Positions 29,962-40,985 of a stretch of DNA of 64,000 bases are shown here, piece by piece. The stretch spans positions 806,001-870,000 of the forward strand of contig NZ_CP016180.1 of the NCBI RefSeq assembly GCF_013377295.1, given 5' to 3'. Position numbers and translations under genes: made by a program. The DNA comes from Pasteurella skyensis. Its GTDB lineage: Bacteria > Pseudomonadota > Gammaproteobacteria > Enterobacterales > Pasteurellaceae. The stretch's first letter is position 1. The number at the start of each line of letters is the position of its first letter. The notes under the pieces are model-generated. The model saw only the letters and a list, made by a program, of their open reading frames with translations, was not told the DNA's origin and ran no database searches.

Positions 29962-30070
29962 CTGATATTTGTAAAATAATATTACCTTTTGTTTACTAAA
30001 ATTACGTTTTAATGGGTATTCTTGACCACTTTTATTGTAAAAAGTAGGGAAGTTATATCAATACGTTATA
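29962..30070. other. Spacer between IS30 element and solo repeat copy 1
   Basis: About 110 bp without a gene. It would be the sequence transcribed just after the repeat if a promoter lies in the leader. I see no degenerate second repeat in it. Confidence 0.4.
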
Positions 30071-30197
30071 TTTCTAAGCCATCTACACGATGGTTAACTA
30101 GAAATTTAATTCATAAAACCCTTATTTGCAATATTTGAAGTGAAAAAATAGTAAAAATACCCTTTGAGTTGTTTTATAACTTATTGATAATAAAGTT
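30071..30197 (-). CRISPR. Solo type I-F-like CRISPR repeat with leader-like segment, copy 1
   Basis: The 28-nt repeat (30071-30098; minus strand GTTAACCATCGTGTAGATGG then CTTAGAAA) has the type I-F layout: GTT start, CCATC/GATGG stem, loop GTGTA as in Pseudomonas I-F, end TTAGAAA. On its 5' side (to 30197) lies the AT-rich segment shared with copies 2 and 3, including TATCAATAAGTTA (30177-30189), an exact IHF consensus. No second repeat lies within 100 bp on either side and no cas gene is in the window. This copy's leader is shorter and lacks the distal AAAGGGTA. Confidence 0.7.
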
Positions 30198-30239
30198 AGA
30201 GAGAAATATTTATTCATTTTATTTTTTAACCTTGATTAA

Positions 30240-30647
30240 TTATAAACGAGGAGCAAGTAATAAACCATATAGCCCTAAAATACTCCCAAACAAAAATAGT
30301 GAACAATACAGAGTATGAATTAACGATTGGTTTTTTATCAACATAGCAATGAAAGGTCGAGATTCATTACCTATTTTTATTTGAAAATTTAATAGCCGAC
30401 TTATTATCAAATTGGCAACAAATATAATAAAAATATAAGCATCAAGTATGATGAAAGTCGCATATATAAGCACGACCTCTTCAATAAAAGTTGAAAACAT
30501 TCCCATTTTTTTGAGAAAAAATACAATAGCAGTGACAATAAAATAAAGGATAATTGAACGAATAAATAATTTTTTATCTACTTTTTTTCGTTTAATAAAG
30601 ATAAAAATAAGTATGAGTACACTTAGAATAAATACTCCAGTTTTCAT
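30240..30647 (-). CDS. Unknown four-helix membrane protein
   Basis: The 135-residue protein has hydrophobic segments at about 4-19, 29-46, 56-85 and 107-130, with Lys-rich loops (KRKKVDKK) between. I recognise no family. AGGAG precedes the ATG (minus strand). It is AT-rich even for this genome and stands alone between the solo CRISPR-like element and acnB, so it may be acquired (inference). Confidence 0.55.
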   Translation of the reverse strand: MKTGVFILSVLILIFIFIKRKKVDKKLFIRSIILYFIVTAIVFFLKKMGMFSTFIEEVVLIYATFIILDAYIFIIFVANLIISRLLNFQIKIGNESRPFIAMLIKNQSLIHTLYCSLFLFGSILGLYGLLLAPRL

Positions 30648-30677
30648 ACATCTCCTTTTTGTTACTATCTAAAAAGA

Positions 30678-30712
30678 ATAAAGCCATATTCTACATTAAA
30701 ATATGGCTTTAT
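30678..30712 (-). terminator. Rho-independent terminator of acnB
   Basis: ATAAAGCCATAT (30678-30689) pairs perfectly with ATATGGCTTTAT (30701-30712), loop of 11. On the minus strand it is followed by TCTTTTT. It ends acnB. Confidence 0.85.
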
Positions 30713-30722
30713 TGAAAGGTGG

Positions 30723-33329
30723 TTATACTTCAGACTGGAAAATAACGTTATTTGCTTTTTCAATATAACTATTAATTTGATCAAAGTTTAAATAACGATA
30801 AGTATCTTCTTTATCATTATCTAAATTTGCTACATAAGACTGATATTCCTCAGGAGTTGGTAATTTACCTAAAATAGCGGCTACAGAAGCAAGTTCTGCA
30901 GAAGAGAGGTAAACATTTGCACCTTGTCCTAATCGGTTAGGGAAGTTACGTGTTGAAGTTGAAACTACAGTTGATTTTGCTTCTACTCGAGCTTGGTTAC
31001 CCATACAAAGTGAACAACCCGGCATTTCAATTCTTGCACCACTCTTACCATAAATATTGTAATAGCCTTCTTCTGTCAGTAGAGCTGCGTCCATTTTTGT
31101 TGGAGGAGCAATCCATAAACGAGTTGGGATCACATCTTCAAATTGATTAAGAAGTTTACCTGCTGCACGGAAATGTCCAATATTGGTCATACAAGAACCG
31201 ATAAAGACTTCATCAATGCCCGTATTTTGAACTTCAGAAAGTAGGCGAGCATCATCAGGATCATTAGGTACGCAGAGAATAGGCTCCTTGATTTCATTTA
31301 AGTCGATATCAATCACCGCAGCGTATTCTGCATCTTCATCGGCTTCCATTAATTCTGGATTAGCAAGCCATTTTTCCATTCCTTTGATACGACGTTCAAG
31401 GGTACGAACATCCCCATAGCCTTCTGAAATCATCCACTTGAGTAACACAATGTTTGAATTTAGGTATTCAATAATAGGTTCTTTATCAAGTTTAATGGTA
31501 CAAGCGGCAGCAGAGCGTTCTGCTGAGGCATCTGAAAGTTCAAAAGCTTGTTCTACTTTTAAGTGTTCTAAACCTTCAATTTCAAGAATACGTCCTGAGA
31601 AAATATTTTTCTTACCTGCTTTTTCAACGGTTAATAATCCTTGTTGAATTGCATAATAAGGAATAGCGTGAACAAGGTCACGCAGTGTGATGCCTTTTTG
31701 CATTTCTCCACTAAAACGTACTAATACAGATTCTGGCATATCTAACGGCATTACTCCTGTTGCTGCAGCAAAAGCCACTAAACCAGAGCCAGCAGGAAAT
31801 GAGATACCAATAGGGAAACGAGTATGTGAATCACCGCCTGTTCCAACAGTATCAGGGAGTAACATACGGTTTAACCATGAGTGAATAACGCCATCACCTG
31901 GGCGAAGTGAAACACCGCCTCGATTCATAATAAAGTCAGGTAATGTGTGGTGTGTGTTTACATCAATAGGTTTTGGATAGGCTGCGGTATGACAAAAAGA
32001 TTGCATAACCAAATCTGCAGAAAAGCCTAAGCAAGCAAGATCTTTTAATTCATCACGGGTCATTGGTCCTGTAGTATCTTGAGAGCCAACAGAAGTCATC
32101 ATTGGTTCACAATATTGATTAGGGCGAATACCTTTTACACCACAGGCTTTTCCTACCATTTTTTGTGCAAGGGTAAAGCCTTTTTTACTGCTTACCACAT
32201 CTTGTGGTTTTAAAAATATATCGCTTTCAGGCAATCCTAATTCCATACGTGCTTTATGAGTTAAGCCACGTCCAATAATTAATGGAATACGTCCACCAGC
32301 ACGTACTTCATCTAATAAAATTTGAGTTTTTAAGGTAAATTCAGCTAAGACTTCATCACTATTGTGTTTACAAATTTTGCCTTCATAAGGATAAATATCA
32401 ATGATATCACCCATCGCTAATTTGCTCACATCCACTTCAATAGGTAATGCACCTGCATCTTCAAGGGTATTGAAAAAAATAGGTGCAATCTTACCGCCTA
32501 ATACTACACCGCCAGCACGTTTATTTGGAATATAAGGAATATCTTCTCCCATATGCCATAATACGGAATTGGTTGCTGATTTACGAGAAGATCCTGTTCC
32601 AACGACATCACCAACATAAGTCAGCGGAAAGCCTTTTTGTTTTAATTCTTCGATTAAGGTTAATGGACCTATTTCACCCTCTTTATCTGCGACAATTCCA
32701 TTACGGCTATTTTTCAGCATTGCTTTAGCGTGCAGTGGAATATCAGGGCGAGACCACGCATCTTGAGCAGGGGAGAGATCATCGGTATTGGTTTCACCTG
32801 TTACTTTAAATACCGTTACGGTAATTTTTTCGGCTAATTTAGGACGAGATAAAAACCACTCTGCATTTGCCCAAGACTCTAAAATTTGTTGTGCAAAGGC
32901 ATTGCCTTTTTTCGCTCGCTCTGATACATCGTGAAAGGCGTCAAACATTAAAAGAGTAGAGGAGAGCGCTTTTGTTGCCACAGGGGCTAATGTATCATTA
33001 TCTAACGCCATTAATAATGGCTCAATATTGTATCCCCCTTGCATTGTACCTAATAGTTTTACTGCATATTGTGTAGAAATAAGGGGTGAGGAGACTTCAT
33101 TATTAACGATAGCAGAAAGAAAAGAGGCTTTAACATAAGCGGCTTCATCAACCCCTGCTGGAATGCGATTTTCCAAGAGTGAAAGCAAATACTCTTCTTT
33201 GCCTTGTGGCGGTTGTTTAAGTAATTCAACTAATTGAGCGGTTTGTTCCGCATTTAAGGGTTGAGGAACGATACCTTCTGCGGCTCGTTCATCAATGTGT
33301 TGTTGATAGGTGTCTAAAAAATTTGTCAT
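30723..33329 (-). CDS. acnB: Aconitate hydratase B
   Basis: The 868-residue enzyme converts citrate to isocitrate with a [4Fe-4S] cluster. The N-terminal HEAT-like domain (about 1-160) is followed by the swivel domain ([17 protein letters not shown]) and the catalytic domains ([33 protein letters not shown]). The cluster cysteines are in FIGSCMTN and [13 protein letters not shown]. Length matches E. coli (865). It lies beside icd and gltA. H. influenzae lacks this arm of the TCA cycle, so its presence is informative. Confidence 0.97.
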   Translation of the reverse strand: MTNFLDTYQQHIDERAAEGIVPQPLNAEQTAQLVELLKQPPQGKEEYLLSLLENRIPAGVDEAAYVKASFLSAIVNNEVSSPLISTQYAVKLLGTMQGGYNIEPLLMALDNDTLAPVATKALSSTLLMFDAFHDVSERAKKGNAFAQQILESWANAEWFLSRPKLAEKITVTVFKVTGETNTDDLSPAQDAWSRPDIPLHAKAMLKNSRNGIVADKEGEIGPLTLIEELKQKGFPLTYVGDVVGTGSSRKSATNSVLWHMGEDIPYIPNKRAGGVVLGGKIAPIFFNTLEDAGALPIEVDVSKLAMGDIIDIYPYEGKICKHNSDEVLAEFTLKTQILLDEVRAGGRIPLIIGRGLTHKARMELGLPESDIFLKPQDVVSSKKGFTLAQKMVGKACGVKGIRPNQYCEPMMTSVGSQDTTGPMTRDELKDLACLGFSADLVMQSFCHTAAYPKPIDVNTHHTLPDFIMNRGGVSLRPGDGVIHSWLNRMLLPDTVGTGGDSHTRFPIGISFPAGSGLVAFAAATGVMPLDMPESVLVRFSGEMQKGITLRDLVHAIPYYAIQQGLLTVEKAGKKNIFSGRILEIEGLEHLKVEQAFELSDASAERSAAACTIKLDKEPIIEYLNSNIVLLKWMISEGYGDVRTLERRIKGMEKWLANPELMEADEDAEYAAVIDIDLNEIKEPILCVPNDPDDARLLSEVQNTGIDEVFIGSCMTNIGHFRAAGKLLNQFEDVIPTRLWIAPPTKMDAALLTEEGYYNIYGKSGARIEMPGCSLCMGNQARVEAKSTVVSTSTRNFPNRLGQGANVYLSSAELASVAAILGKLPTPEEYQSYVANLDNDKEDTYRYLNFDQINSYIEKANNVIFQSEV

Positions 33330-33377
33330 AAAAAACTCCCTTGTTTTAGGGTTAAAAATAGATAATCAATTAAAATC

Positions 33378-33426
33378 AAGCAGTAAGATTATTTTTGCAA
33401 AAATTCCCACAGATCTTACCGCTTGT
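33378..33426. terminator. Inverted uptake-signal pair between icd and acnB
   Basis: AAGCAGTAAGAT (33378-33389) faces ATCTTACCGCTT (33413-33424), a 12-bp stem with one mismatch around tttttgcaaaaa. The right arm contains an exact ACAAGCGGT on the minus strand (33418-33426). It lies just past the icd stop, so it could end icd transcription. Confidence 0.65.
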
Positions 33427-33435
33427 AAAAAGCTC

Positions 33436-34686
33436 TTACATATTAGTCATAATATCTTGAGCAAATTCAGAGGTTGAACGTAATGTTGCCCCTTCTAGCA
33501 TTTCTGCAAAATCAAAAGTAACGGTTTTATTTACAATGGTTTGTGATACCGCTTTTACGACTAAATCCGCAGCTTCAGTCCAACCCAAATGACGTAACAT
33601 CATTTCACCACTTAAAATAAGTGACCCAGGATTACCTTTGTTTTGTCCTGCAATGGCAGGGGCTGTACCGTGTGTTGCTTCAAAAATCGCCGATTCAAAA
33701 CCAATATTGGCTCCTGGTGAAATCCCAATCCCCCCCACTTGTGCAGCAAGTGCATCGGAAATATAGTCACCGTTTAAGTTTAAGGTAGCAATCACATCAT
33801 ATTGCGTTGGGTGAAGTAAAATTTCTTGTAAAAATGCATCTGCAATACAATCTTTAATAATAATTTTTTTACCTGTTTTAGGGTTGATCAAGTATTGCCA
33901 TTCGCCTGTTTCGTCAATTTTTACACCACCAAACTCTTTCGCAACTTCATATCCCCACTCTTTAAATGCCCCTTCGGTAAATTTCATAATATTACCTTTG
34001 TGAACAAGGGTTAAAGAATCACGATCATTATCAATTACATATTGTAATGCGGCTTTAACAAGACGTTGTGTTCCTTGTTTAGAAACAGGTTTAATACCAA
34101 TTCCACAGTCTTCTGTAAAACGAATTTTAGTCACACCCATCTCATCTTGTAAGAATTTAATGACCTTATCGGCTTCACTTGAACCCGCTACCCATTCAAC
34201 ACCTGCGTAAATATCTTCTGAGTTTTCACGGAAGATAACCATATTTACTTTTTCAGGGTGTTTTACAGGGCTTGGCGTACCGTCATAATAACGAATAGGA
34301 CGTAAACAGTTGTATAAATCTAACCCTTGACGCATTGCGACATTTAAAGAGCGAATACCACCTCCGACAGGGGTCATCAAAGGACCTTTAATGGCAACGT
34401 GATAGTCACGGATAAGATCTAATGTTTCTTCTGGTAGCCAAGTATTTTCACCATAAACTTCATTTGCTTTACCGCCAGCATAAATCTCCATCCAAGAAAT
34501 CTTACGCTCTCCACCATAAGCCTTTTGAACGGCCGCATCAATAACGGCTTGCATTGCAGGGGTAACATCAACACCAACGCCATCTCCTTCGATAAACGGA
34601 ATAATCGGATTATTAGGGACTTGTAATTTTCCTTGTGGGGTGAGTTGAATTTTTTCACCTTGTGGAACATTAACTTTAGATTGCAT
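33436..34686 (-). CDS. icd: NADP-dependent isocitrate dehydrogenase
   Basis: The 416-residue enzyme makes 2-oxoglutarate, CO2 and [20 protein letters not shown] opens the nucleotide fold. The substrate motif [20 protein letters not shown] includes the regulatory serine position used by AceK in E. coli. [17 protein letters not shown] binds the metal and [14 protein letters not shown] the adenine. Length equals E. coli (416). It is on the same strand as acnB but separated by the uptake-signal hairpin, and divergent from gltA. Confidence 0.97.
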   Translation of the reverse strand: MQSKVNVPQGEKIQLTPQGKLQVPNNPIIPFIEGDGVGVDVTPAMQAVIDAAVQKAYGGERKISWMEIYAGGKANEVYGENTWLPEETLDLIRDYHVAIKGPLMTPVGGGIRSLNVAMRQGLDLYNCLRPIRYYDGTPSPVKHPEKVNMVIFRENSEDIYAGVEWVAGSSEADKVIKFLQDEMGVTKIRFTEDCGIGIKPVSKQGTQRLVKAALQYVIDNDRDSLTLVHKGNIMKFTEGAFKEWGYEVAKEFGGVKIDETGEWQYLINPKTGKKIIIKDCIADAFLQEILLHPTQYDVIATLNLNGDYISDALAAQVGGIGISPGANIGFESAIFEATHGTAPAIAGQNKGNPGSLILSGEMMLRHLGWTEAADLVVKAVSQTIVNKTVTFDFAEMLEGATLRSTSEFAQDIMTNM

Positions 34687-34894
34687 ATAGACTCCTTGAA
34701 TTAAAATAGATCTACCAGTAGATATATCATTGTATATAAATTTAACATTTTTAACATTTTCTTTCTGACTTTTTTTGTCATTTTTTTGAAGCAGATCTAA
34801 TTTTTGATAAAAATAACTTCTTTTTTTGTATAAATAGTGATAGGTTAGAGAGTGAATATTAACAAATAATTAACAAGTAATGAGTAGGAGAACT

Positions 34895-36193
34895 ATGTCA
34901 ACACTAACACAAAAAGCAAAATTATCGTTACCAAATGGTAAAAGTTATGAACTAGATATTTGTAAAGGAACATTAGGCTACGAAGCAGTAAATGTACAAT
35001 CATTAGTTAAAAATAAACTATTTACTTTTGATCCAGGATTTATGTCTACTGCATCTTGTCGATCTGCTATTACTTATATTGATGGTGATAATGGCGTGCT
35101 TTTACACCGTGGTTATCCTATTGATCAGTTAGCAATGAATGGTGATTATTTAGAGGTTTCTTATCTATTATTGTTTGGTGAGCGACCAACTAAAGAACAA
35201 TATATTGCTTTTCGTGATCAGTTAAAAAATCATCATATTATTCATGAGCAAATTGCTCGATTCTTTAATGGATTTCGTCGAGATGCTCATCCAATGGCGA
35301 TTATGTGTGGCACCATCGGTGGATTAGCGGCCTTTTATCATGAATTAATGGATGTATCGGATGAAGATCACCGAATTTTAACTGCGGTACGTTTACTTGC
35401 AAAAATGCCAACGCTATCTGCGATGTGCTATAAATATTCTATTGGTCAGCCATTTATGTATCCTAAAAATAGCCTTTCTTATTCAGGTAATTTTTTACAT
35501 ATGATGTTTGCAACACCTTGTGAAGAATATCAAGTGAATCCTGTCTTTGAAAAAGCATTAGATCGTATTTTTGTTCTTCATGCTGATCACGAACAAAATG
35601 CCTCAACTTCAACCGTTCGAACAGCAGCTTCTTCTGGAGCCAACCCATTTGCGTGTATTGCAGCAGGTATTGCATCATTATGGGGGCCTGCTCACGGTGG
35701 TGCAAATGAAGCTTGTATTAATATGTTGGAAGAGATTGGTACAGTTGATCGTATTCCTGAATATATTGCTAGAGCAAAAGACCGTAACGACCCATTCCGC
35801 TTAATGGGCTTTGGACATCGTGTGTATAAGAGTTATGATCCTCGAGCTAAAGTAATGCGTCAAACTTGTCACGAAGTATTAAATGAACTTAATATTTCTA
35901 CGCCAATTTTAGATATTGCGATGGAATTAGAGCGTATTGCCTTAGAAGATCCTTATTTTGTTGATCATAAGCTTTATCCAAATGTTGATTTTTATTCGGG
36001 TATTATCCTAAAAGCAATTGGTATTCCAACGTCAATGTTTACAGTAATTTTTGCATTAGCAAGAACCGTTGGTTGGATTGCACATTGGAAAGAAATGTAT
36101 AAACAAGAAGATGGATTTAAAATTGTACGTCCTCGCCAAATTTATACGGGTGAAGTACAACGTGATTTTCCACCAATTGATAAAAGTGAATAA
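34895..36193 (+). CDS. gltA: Citrate synthase (type II, hexameric)
   Basis: The 432-residue enzyme condenses oxaloacetate and acetyl-CoA. The catalytic residues are visible: His in [12 protein letters not shown], His in [15 protein letters not shown] and Asp in [12 protein letters not shown]; the type II N-terminal region [13 protein letters not shown] is present. ATG at 34895 with TAGGAG five bases upstream is chosen over ATG 34880. It is divergent from icd across about 200 bp, so the three TCA genes form one block. Confidence 0.96.
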   Translation: MSTLTQKAKLSLPNGKSYELDICKGTLGYEAVNVQSLVKNKLFTFDPGFMSTASCRSAITYIDGDNGVLLHRGYPIDQLAMNGDYLEVSYLLLFGERPTKEQYIAFRDQLKNHHIIHEQIARFFNGFRRDAHPMAIMCGTIGGLAAFYHELMDVSDEDHRILTAVRLLAKMPTLSAMCYKYSIGQPFMYPKNSLSYSGNFLHMMFATPCEEYQVNPVFEKALDRIFVLHADHEQNASTSTVRTAASSGANPFACIAAGIASLWGPAHGGANEACINMLEEIGTVDRIPEYIARAKDRNDPFRLMGFGHRVYKSYDPRAKVMRQTCHEVLNELNISTPILDIAMELERIALEDPYFVDHKLYPNVDFYSGIILKAIGIPTSMFTVIFALARTVGWIAHWKEMYKQEDGFKIVRPRQIYTGEVQRDFPPIDKSE

Positions 36194-36210
36194 TTATTCA
36201 TAAATAAAGT

Positions 36211-36243
36211 AAAAAATACTCTCACATTTGGGAGTATTTTTTT
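36211..36243 (+). terminator. Rho-independent terminator after gltA
   Basis: AAAAAATACTC pairs with GAGTATTTTTT around a short loop (cacatttgg), ending in a T-run. Confidence 0.85.
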
Positions 36244-36340
36244 ATCTTAACGACTTAAAAATTAAACCAATCTCTTTTATTTTCTCTTGTCTTACTCTAC
36301 AATCAGAATGAATAGGAAACAAGCAGTAACATTTGTTTAA

Positions 36341-37183
<843 letters not shown>

Positions 37184-37220
37184 ATCCTACTATAACAATA
37201 AAATCTCGTGATTGTAGCCA

Positions 37221-37250
37221 CAATGCATACCTTGTTGTCTGTATGCATTG
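37221..37250. terminator. Hairpin between convergent dapB and lysR-type gene
   Basis: CAATGCATAC pairs perfectly with GTATGCATTG around a 10-base loop. There is no T-run; it is a candidate bidirectional terminator. Confidence 0.5.
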
Positions 37251-37253
37251 TCG

Positions 37254-38153
37254 TTAGAAATGATTAAAATAATCCATTAATGCATCAATAAGCACACGTA
37301 CTCGGTTCGGCAGATATTTTTGTGTGTGCCATACGGCATAAATATCTCGACAGGGTGGTTGCCATTCAGTCAAAATACGAACTAATTCTCCACGTTGTAG
37401 CTCTTTTTTACATAGAATTTCTGGTACATAAGTTAATCCTAAACCACGTTTTGCCAAAGATACACACAAACGAATTTCATTTACTTGCAATCTTGTATTT
37501 GTATTATGAACTATATTGTGCAAGCTAATTTGTGTTTTTTCATTATTATGTTTATGGGCTAAATCAATTATAGGTGATAATGGTTGGGAGGCAATCCATT
37601 GATGATTAAGTAGATCATTAGGGCATTGTATCCGCGGATTATTTTGTAAATATTTTTCACTGGCGACAATACACATAGGCATAGTTGCTAAGTGTTTTTG
37701 TATTAGATTACTGTCTTTTTGTTTACCAACACGCAAAGCGATGTCAGCACTTTGTTCCAAGAAGTTATCATTACGATTATTAAGTGACAAGATCAAATTA
37801 ATATCAGGATATTGTATTAAAAAATCAGACCAAAAATCCGCTAATACAACAGATAAATTTATCGGTGCTAATACTCGTACTGTACCTTTTGTTTGATTGT
37901 TATTTTGTTGAATATCTTGAATGTTTTGCTGTAACTTTTCAATGAGAGGCTGACATTTATCAAGATAAATCTCTCCCTCTGCGGTTAATGTTATCCCTCT
38001 TGGACTACGGTGTAATAATTTACAGCCAAGTTTATCTTCTAATTTTTGTAAGCGTCGAGTAAGCGTTGCAGCGGGGATATTTTCTTGTTTAGCTGCTTGT
38101 TGAAAACTTCCTGCTTCGGTAATAAGAACAAATAAATAAAAATCATTAAGCAT
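37254..38153 (-). CDS. LysR family transcriptional regulator
   Basis: The 299-residue protein has an N-terminal winged helix-turn-helix (SFQQAAKQENIPAATLTRRLQKLEDKLGCKLLHRS) and an effector-binding domain with the CrgA-like pattern (GTVRVLAPINLSVVLADFWSDF). It is divergent from the DUF2798 and EamA genes 100 bp away, so it probably controls them (inference from LysR habits). The effector is unknown. Confidence 0.88.
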   Translation of the reverse strand: MLNDFYLFVLITEAGSFQQAAKQENIPAATLTRRLQKLEDKLGCKLLHRSPRGITLTAEGEIYLDKCQPLIEKLQQNIQDIQQNNNQTKGTVRVLAPINLSVVLADFWSDFLIQYPDINLILSLNNRNDNFLEQSADIALRVGKQKDSNLIQKHLATMPMCIVASEKYLQNNPRIQCPNDLLNHQWIASQPLSPIIDLAHKHNNEKTQISLHNIVHNTNTRLQVNEIRLCVSLAKRGLGLTYVPEILCKKELQRGELVRILTEWQPPCRDIYAVWHTQKYLPNRVRVLIDALMDYFNHF

Positions 38154-38253
38154 TTCAAAAATGGAATTTAAGTTTTAAATTATTGCTATTCTATCATTTT
38201 TGTATGATGTTATGATAGGATAAATTAAATAATAGGATATGAAGGAGTAAAAA

Positions 38254-38478
38254 ATGAATCTTAAATTTAAGTTATTTAATACAGCAATAATGTCTTTTTT
38301 ATTATCAATGATGATGACTTTTTGGGTGACTTGGATAAATATCGGTTTTGTCGATGACTTTGTTTGGCGTTGGTTAAAAGCGTGGGGATTGGCTTTTCCT
38401 GCCGCTTTTATTTGTGTACTGATTTTAGCAACACCTGTAATGAAATTCAGCAAGAAAGTCTTTGGAATTAAGGAATAA
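38254..38478 (+). CDS. DUF2798 family small membrane protein
   Basis: The 74-residue protein has two hydrophobic helices (about 10-28 and 45-62). The DUF2798 features are FWVTWINIGFVDDFVWRWLKAW and FPAAFICVLILATPVMKF. Function is unknown. GAAGGAG lies about ten bases before the ATG. The EamA gene starts 6 bp after its stop, so they form one operon. Confidence 0.82.
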   Translation: MNLKFKLFNTAIMSFLLSMMMTFWVTWINIGFVDDFVWRWLKAWGLAFPAAFICVLILATPVMKFSKKVFGIKE

Positions 38479-38484
38479 TCATTA

Positions 38485-39369
38485 ATGAAATTTACATACA
38501 ATGATTTATTAATCGGTATTTTTGTTGCGATCTTATGGGGAGTGAATTTTGTTCCTATTAAACTTGGCTTACAGTCATTAGATCCTTTCGCTTTTACTTT
38601 TTTACGTTTTTTCTTTTCTGCTTTTCCTGCGGTATTTTTTATTAAAAGACCAAGCAATGTGAGTTGGAGAACCTTGATTATTTACGGTGTTTTATTTGGT
38701 TGTGGGCTATGGTGGACAGCTTTTTATGCCATTCATAATGGTTTATCAGGCGGTATGGCATCATTATTTATGCAATTTAGTGCTTTTTTTACCATTGGCT
38801 TAAGTTACTTATTACTAAAAGAAAAAGTTAATCTTGTACAGATTATTGGTTCTCTGATTGCGTTATTCGGACTTTTTTTAATGATATTGGTTACCGACGG
38901 CAGTAGTTCTATTATCGGTATTGGTTTAATTTTATGTGCAGCTACAGTATGGTCAGTGTGTAATTTAATCGTTAAAATAAAACGCCCTAATGATATGTTA
39001 GCCTTTATGGTCTGGAGCAGTTTATTTTCAGCACCGGCTATTTTTGTGATGACTATTTTAGTCAAAGGTATTGAGCCTTTTACTAGCCTACCACAAACAA
39101 TGGATGGTAAAGCGTGGTTTTCGGTATTATTTCAAGCTTATATTATTACCATTCTAAGTTATATTCTTTGGAATAATTTAATGAAAAAATACCCTGCTAC
39201 ATCGGTTGCCCCACTATCTTTATTGGTACCTATCGCAGGCATTAGTTCAACTTACTTCTTTTTTGATGAACAGATAGGGATATATAAAGGAACTGCAATG
39301 TTGATTATTTTGGTGGGATTAACTGTTTTTATGAACGCTCATCGAATTAATTTAAAACGTGAATATTGA
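38485..39369 (+). CDS. EamA/DMT family transporter
   Basis: The 294-residue protein has ten predicted membrane helices in two EamA repeats, the first starting LIGIFVAILWGVNFVPIKLGLQ and the second IGLILCAATVWSVCNLI. Family members export amino acids and metabolites; the substrate is not predictable. It is co-transcribed with the DUF2798 gene and probably regulated by the divergent LysR protein. Confidence 0.88.
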   Translation: MKFTYNDLLIGIFVAILWGVNFVPIKLGLQSLDPFAFTFLRFFFSAFPAVFFIKRPSNVSWRTLIIYGVLFGCGLWWTAFYAIHNGLSGGMASLFMQFSAFFTIGLSYLLLKEKVNLVQIIGSLIALFGLFLMILVTDGSSSIIGIGLILCAATVWSVCNLIVKIKRPNDMLAFMVWSSLFSAPAIFVMTILVKGIEPFTSLPQTMDGKAWFSVLFQAYIITILSYILWNNLMKKYPATSVAPLSLLVPIAGISSTYFFFDEQIGIYKGTAMLIILVGLTVFMNAHRINLKREY

Positions 39370-39421
39370 TCGTGTTAAGCGATATAATATCTAGAAAATA
39401 GCAAAAAGTGATTAAAATCTT

Positions 39422-39430
39422 ACCGCTTGT
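39422..39430 (-). other. Apl-type DNA uptake signal core
   Basis: An exact ACAAGCGGT on the minus strand with AAGAT next to it lies between the EamA gene and the accessory block. Confidence 0.7.
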
Positions 39431-39458
39431 TTGGTAAATCAAAATAGGAATAAATCAA

Positions 39459-39959
39459 ATGAAAAATATAGAAAATTCAAACAGTTGGCATTCTATTTTT
39501 GGGTGGTATCACACAGGCGATTTTGTAGTAAATGATTTGCATATATTGAAAACAGGAAGCCTCAATCAACAAAGAGAAGCTTTTGAGAAAATCAAATTGG
39601 AAATCGAACATCAAGGGGGAGTCAGCTATTTAGCCCCCTTTTTAGTTAAAGAATTAATAGCAATAATCACACAATCTAACATACTGATAAAAAATGAAAT
39701 AGAGCAGTTTTTAAATGAGTTAAATAAAATTATCATTGAAAATATAGCATTTTTTGAGAATCATTTAATAGATAAAAATAAGAACGGCTATGATTTTTTA
39801 GATTTACTCAATGTTTGTCATAAATATTCAGATGATGAAGGTGAAGATAGCCTTTGGGAAACAGAGGATATGGAAGGTTTGCTAATGGCAAATGTTATTA
39901 CTAAAAATTTAATTGATACTTATCAACGTAATCATTCAATATTTGGAAAAAATAAATGA
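39459..39959 (+). CDS. Unknown protein, possibly immunity-type
   Basis: The 166-residue soluble, acidic protein has no family I recognise. Predicted helices dominate (NQQREAFEKIKLEIEHQG; LIKNEIEQFLNELNKIIIENIAFFENHL). It has no signal peptide or membrane span. ATAGGAA precedes the ATG. It opens a run of small single genes (DUF5984, TPR, YcxB-like) of the kind found in immunity or accessory clusters; that link is an inference from context. Confidence 0.55.
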   Translation: MKNIENSNSWHSIFGWYHTGDFVVNDLHILKTGSLNQQREAFEKIKLEIEHQGGVSYLAPFLVKELIAIITQSNILIKNEIEQFLNELNKIIIENIAFFENHLIDKNKNGYDFLDLLNVCHKYSDDEGEDSLWETEDMEGLLMANVITKNLIDTYQRNHSIFGKNK

Positions 39960-40057
39960 AGCTACCAACCTTTAGGTTGGACAATGGGATAAAAAACAAC
40001 ATTTTTATTTCGATTTATTCCCACAAATACACTTAAAAATCAGAGGTACAACATCAA

Positions 40058-40879
40058 ATGAAAATACACTTTAGACTAAAAACTATCGAGGAAATAAAAA
40101 TAGAACTCTCTTATTTAGGTTATCAAGTCAGTTGGTTAGATTTAACTGATGGAGATTTATATTTAGAAATTGGAGGACAACGAGTTTATATTTATTCTAA
40201 AGAGGGGATGGAATATTATGAGACAAATGATAAATATATTAATTATCAAATAGACTCATTTATAAGAGAGTTATGCTGTGTTTTTTCAGGAATAAGTAGA
40301 GGAGTGTCAAAAAATTTATATGAGTTATTTAACGATGTAACAAGTATCAGGACGTTAAATGATGATGCTTACAGGTGGTTGGAATTGTATGAGGATGATT
40401 CGGAAACAGTAATAGATACTGAGGTTGAAAATGAATATGGCATAATATCTGATTATATTTATGATCACAGGTTGGTGGCTTATCCTATTTATTTAGTACC
40501 TCGATTACATTTTTTTAGATATAACAATAAGCTTAAAATCATTGTCGATTGCGAAGAAAAAACAGAAACAGGGATTGCTTTATGGGAAGCTAAAAGTGGT
40601 GTTTATGAGATAAATTATGCTGATTTTGTCAAAGAAGTTAAGCATTTTTATAACGAGTTTATTGATCAAATGGAGCAGCAAATTTTAAATGCAATAAATA
40701 CCGACTGGGGACATCTAAGCATTGCTAAAAATTTAGCGAGTATTTATCCCCAGATAAAGAAGAAGCTTTTAAAAGAGTTGGAAATTCTTGAACAAAACGA
40801 AAAAGAAAATAGTGAAGAAATTGAGAGAATATATCAGCGGATACAAAGAGAGTTAGTAGAAAAGAGTAATGTGAAGTAA
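40058..40879 (+). CDS. DUF5984 family protein
   Basis: The 273-residue acidic soluble protein has an N-terminal half showing the DUF5984 pattern: a basic start, then VSWLDLTDGDLYLEIGG near residue 24, followed by an aromatic Tyr-rich stretch. The C-terminal 60 residues form a long charged helix (IKKKLLKELEILEQNEKENSEEIERIYQRI-type repeats), probably coiled. Function is unknown; relatives often sit in polyimmunity loci. GAGG precedes the ATG. Confidence 0.6.
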   Translation: MKIHFRLKTIEEIKIELSYLGYQVSWLDLTDGDLYLEIGGQRVYIYSKEGMEYYETNDKYINYQIDSFIRELCCVFSGISRGVSKNLYELFNDVTSIRTLNDDAYRWLELYEDDSETVIDTEVENEYGIISDYIYDHRLVAYPIYLVPRLHFFRYNNKLKIIVDCEEKTETGIALWEAKSGVYEINYADFVKEVKHFYNEFIDQMEQQILNAINTDWGHLSIAKNLASIYPQIKKKLLKELEILEQNEKENSEEIERIYQRIQRELVEKSNVK

Positions 40880-40985
40880 ATAAAATATGAAAGAGACTTA
40901 ATTGTAAAAATACTAATAGAAATACGAGATTGTAATGTGCTTGTTTATAGATATAAATAAGCATATAACTAAAAGGAATCAAAAA

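Noticed and set aside
29962-30240. A full CRISPR array at the type I-F-like repeat
   Set aside because: Only one 28-nt repeat is present at each site. I scanned about 100 bp on both sides for a second copy at a 60-bp period and saw none, so no array with spacers is claimed.
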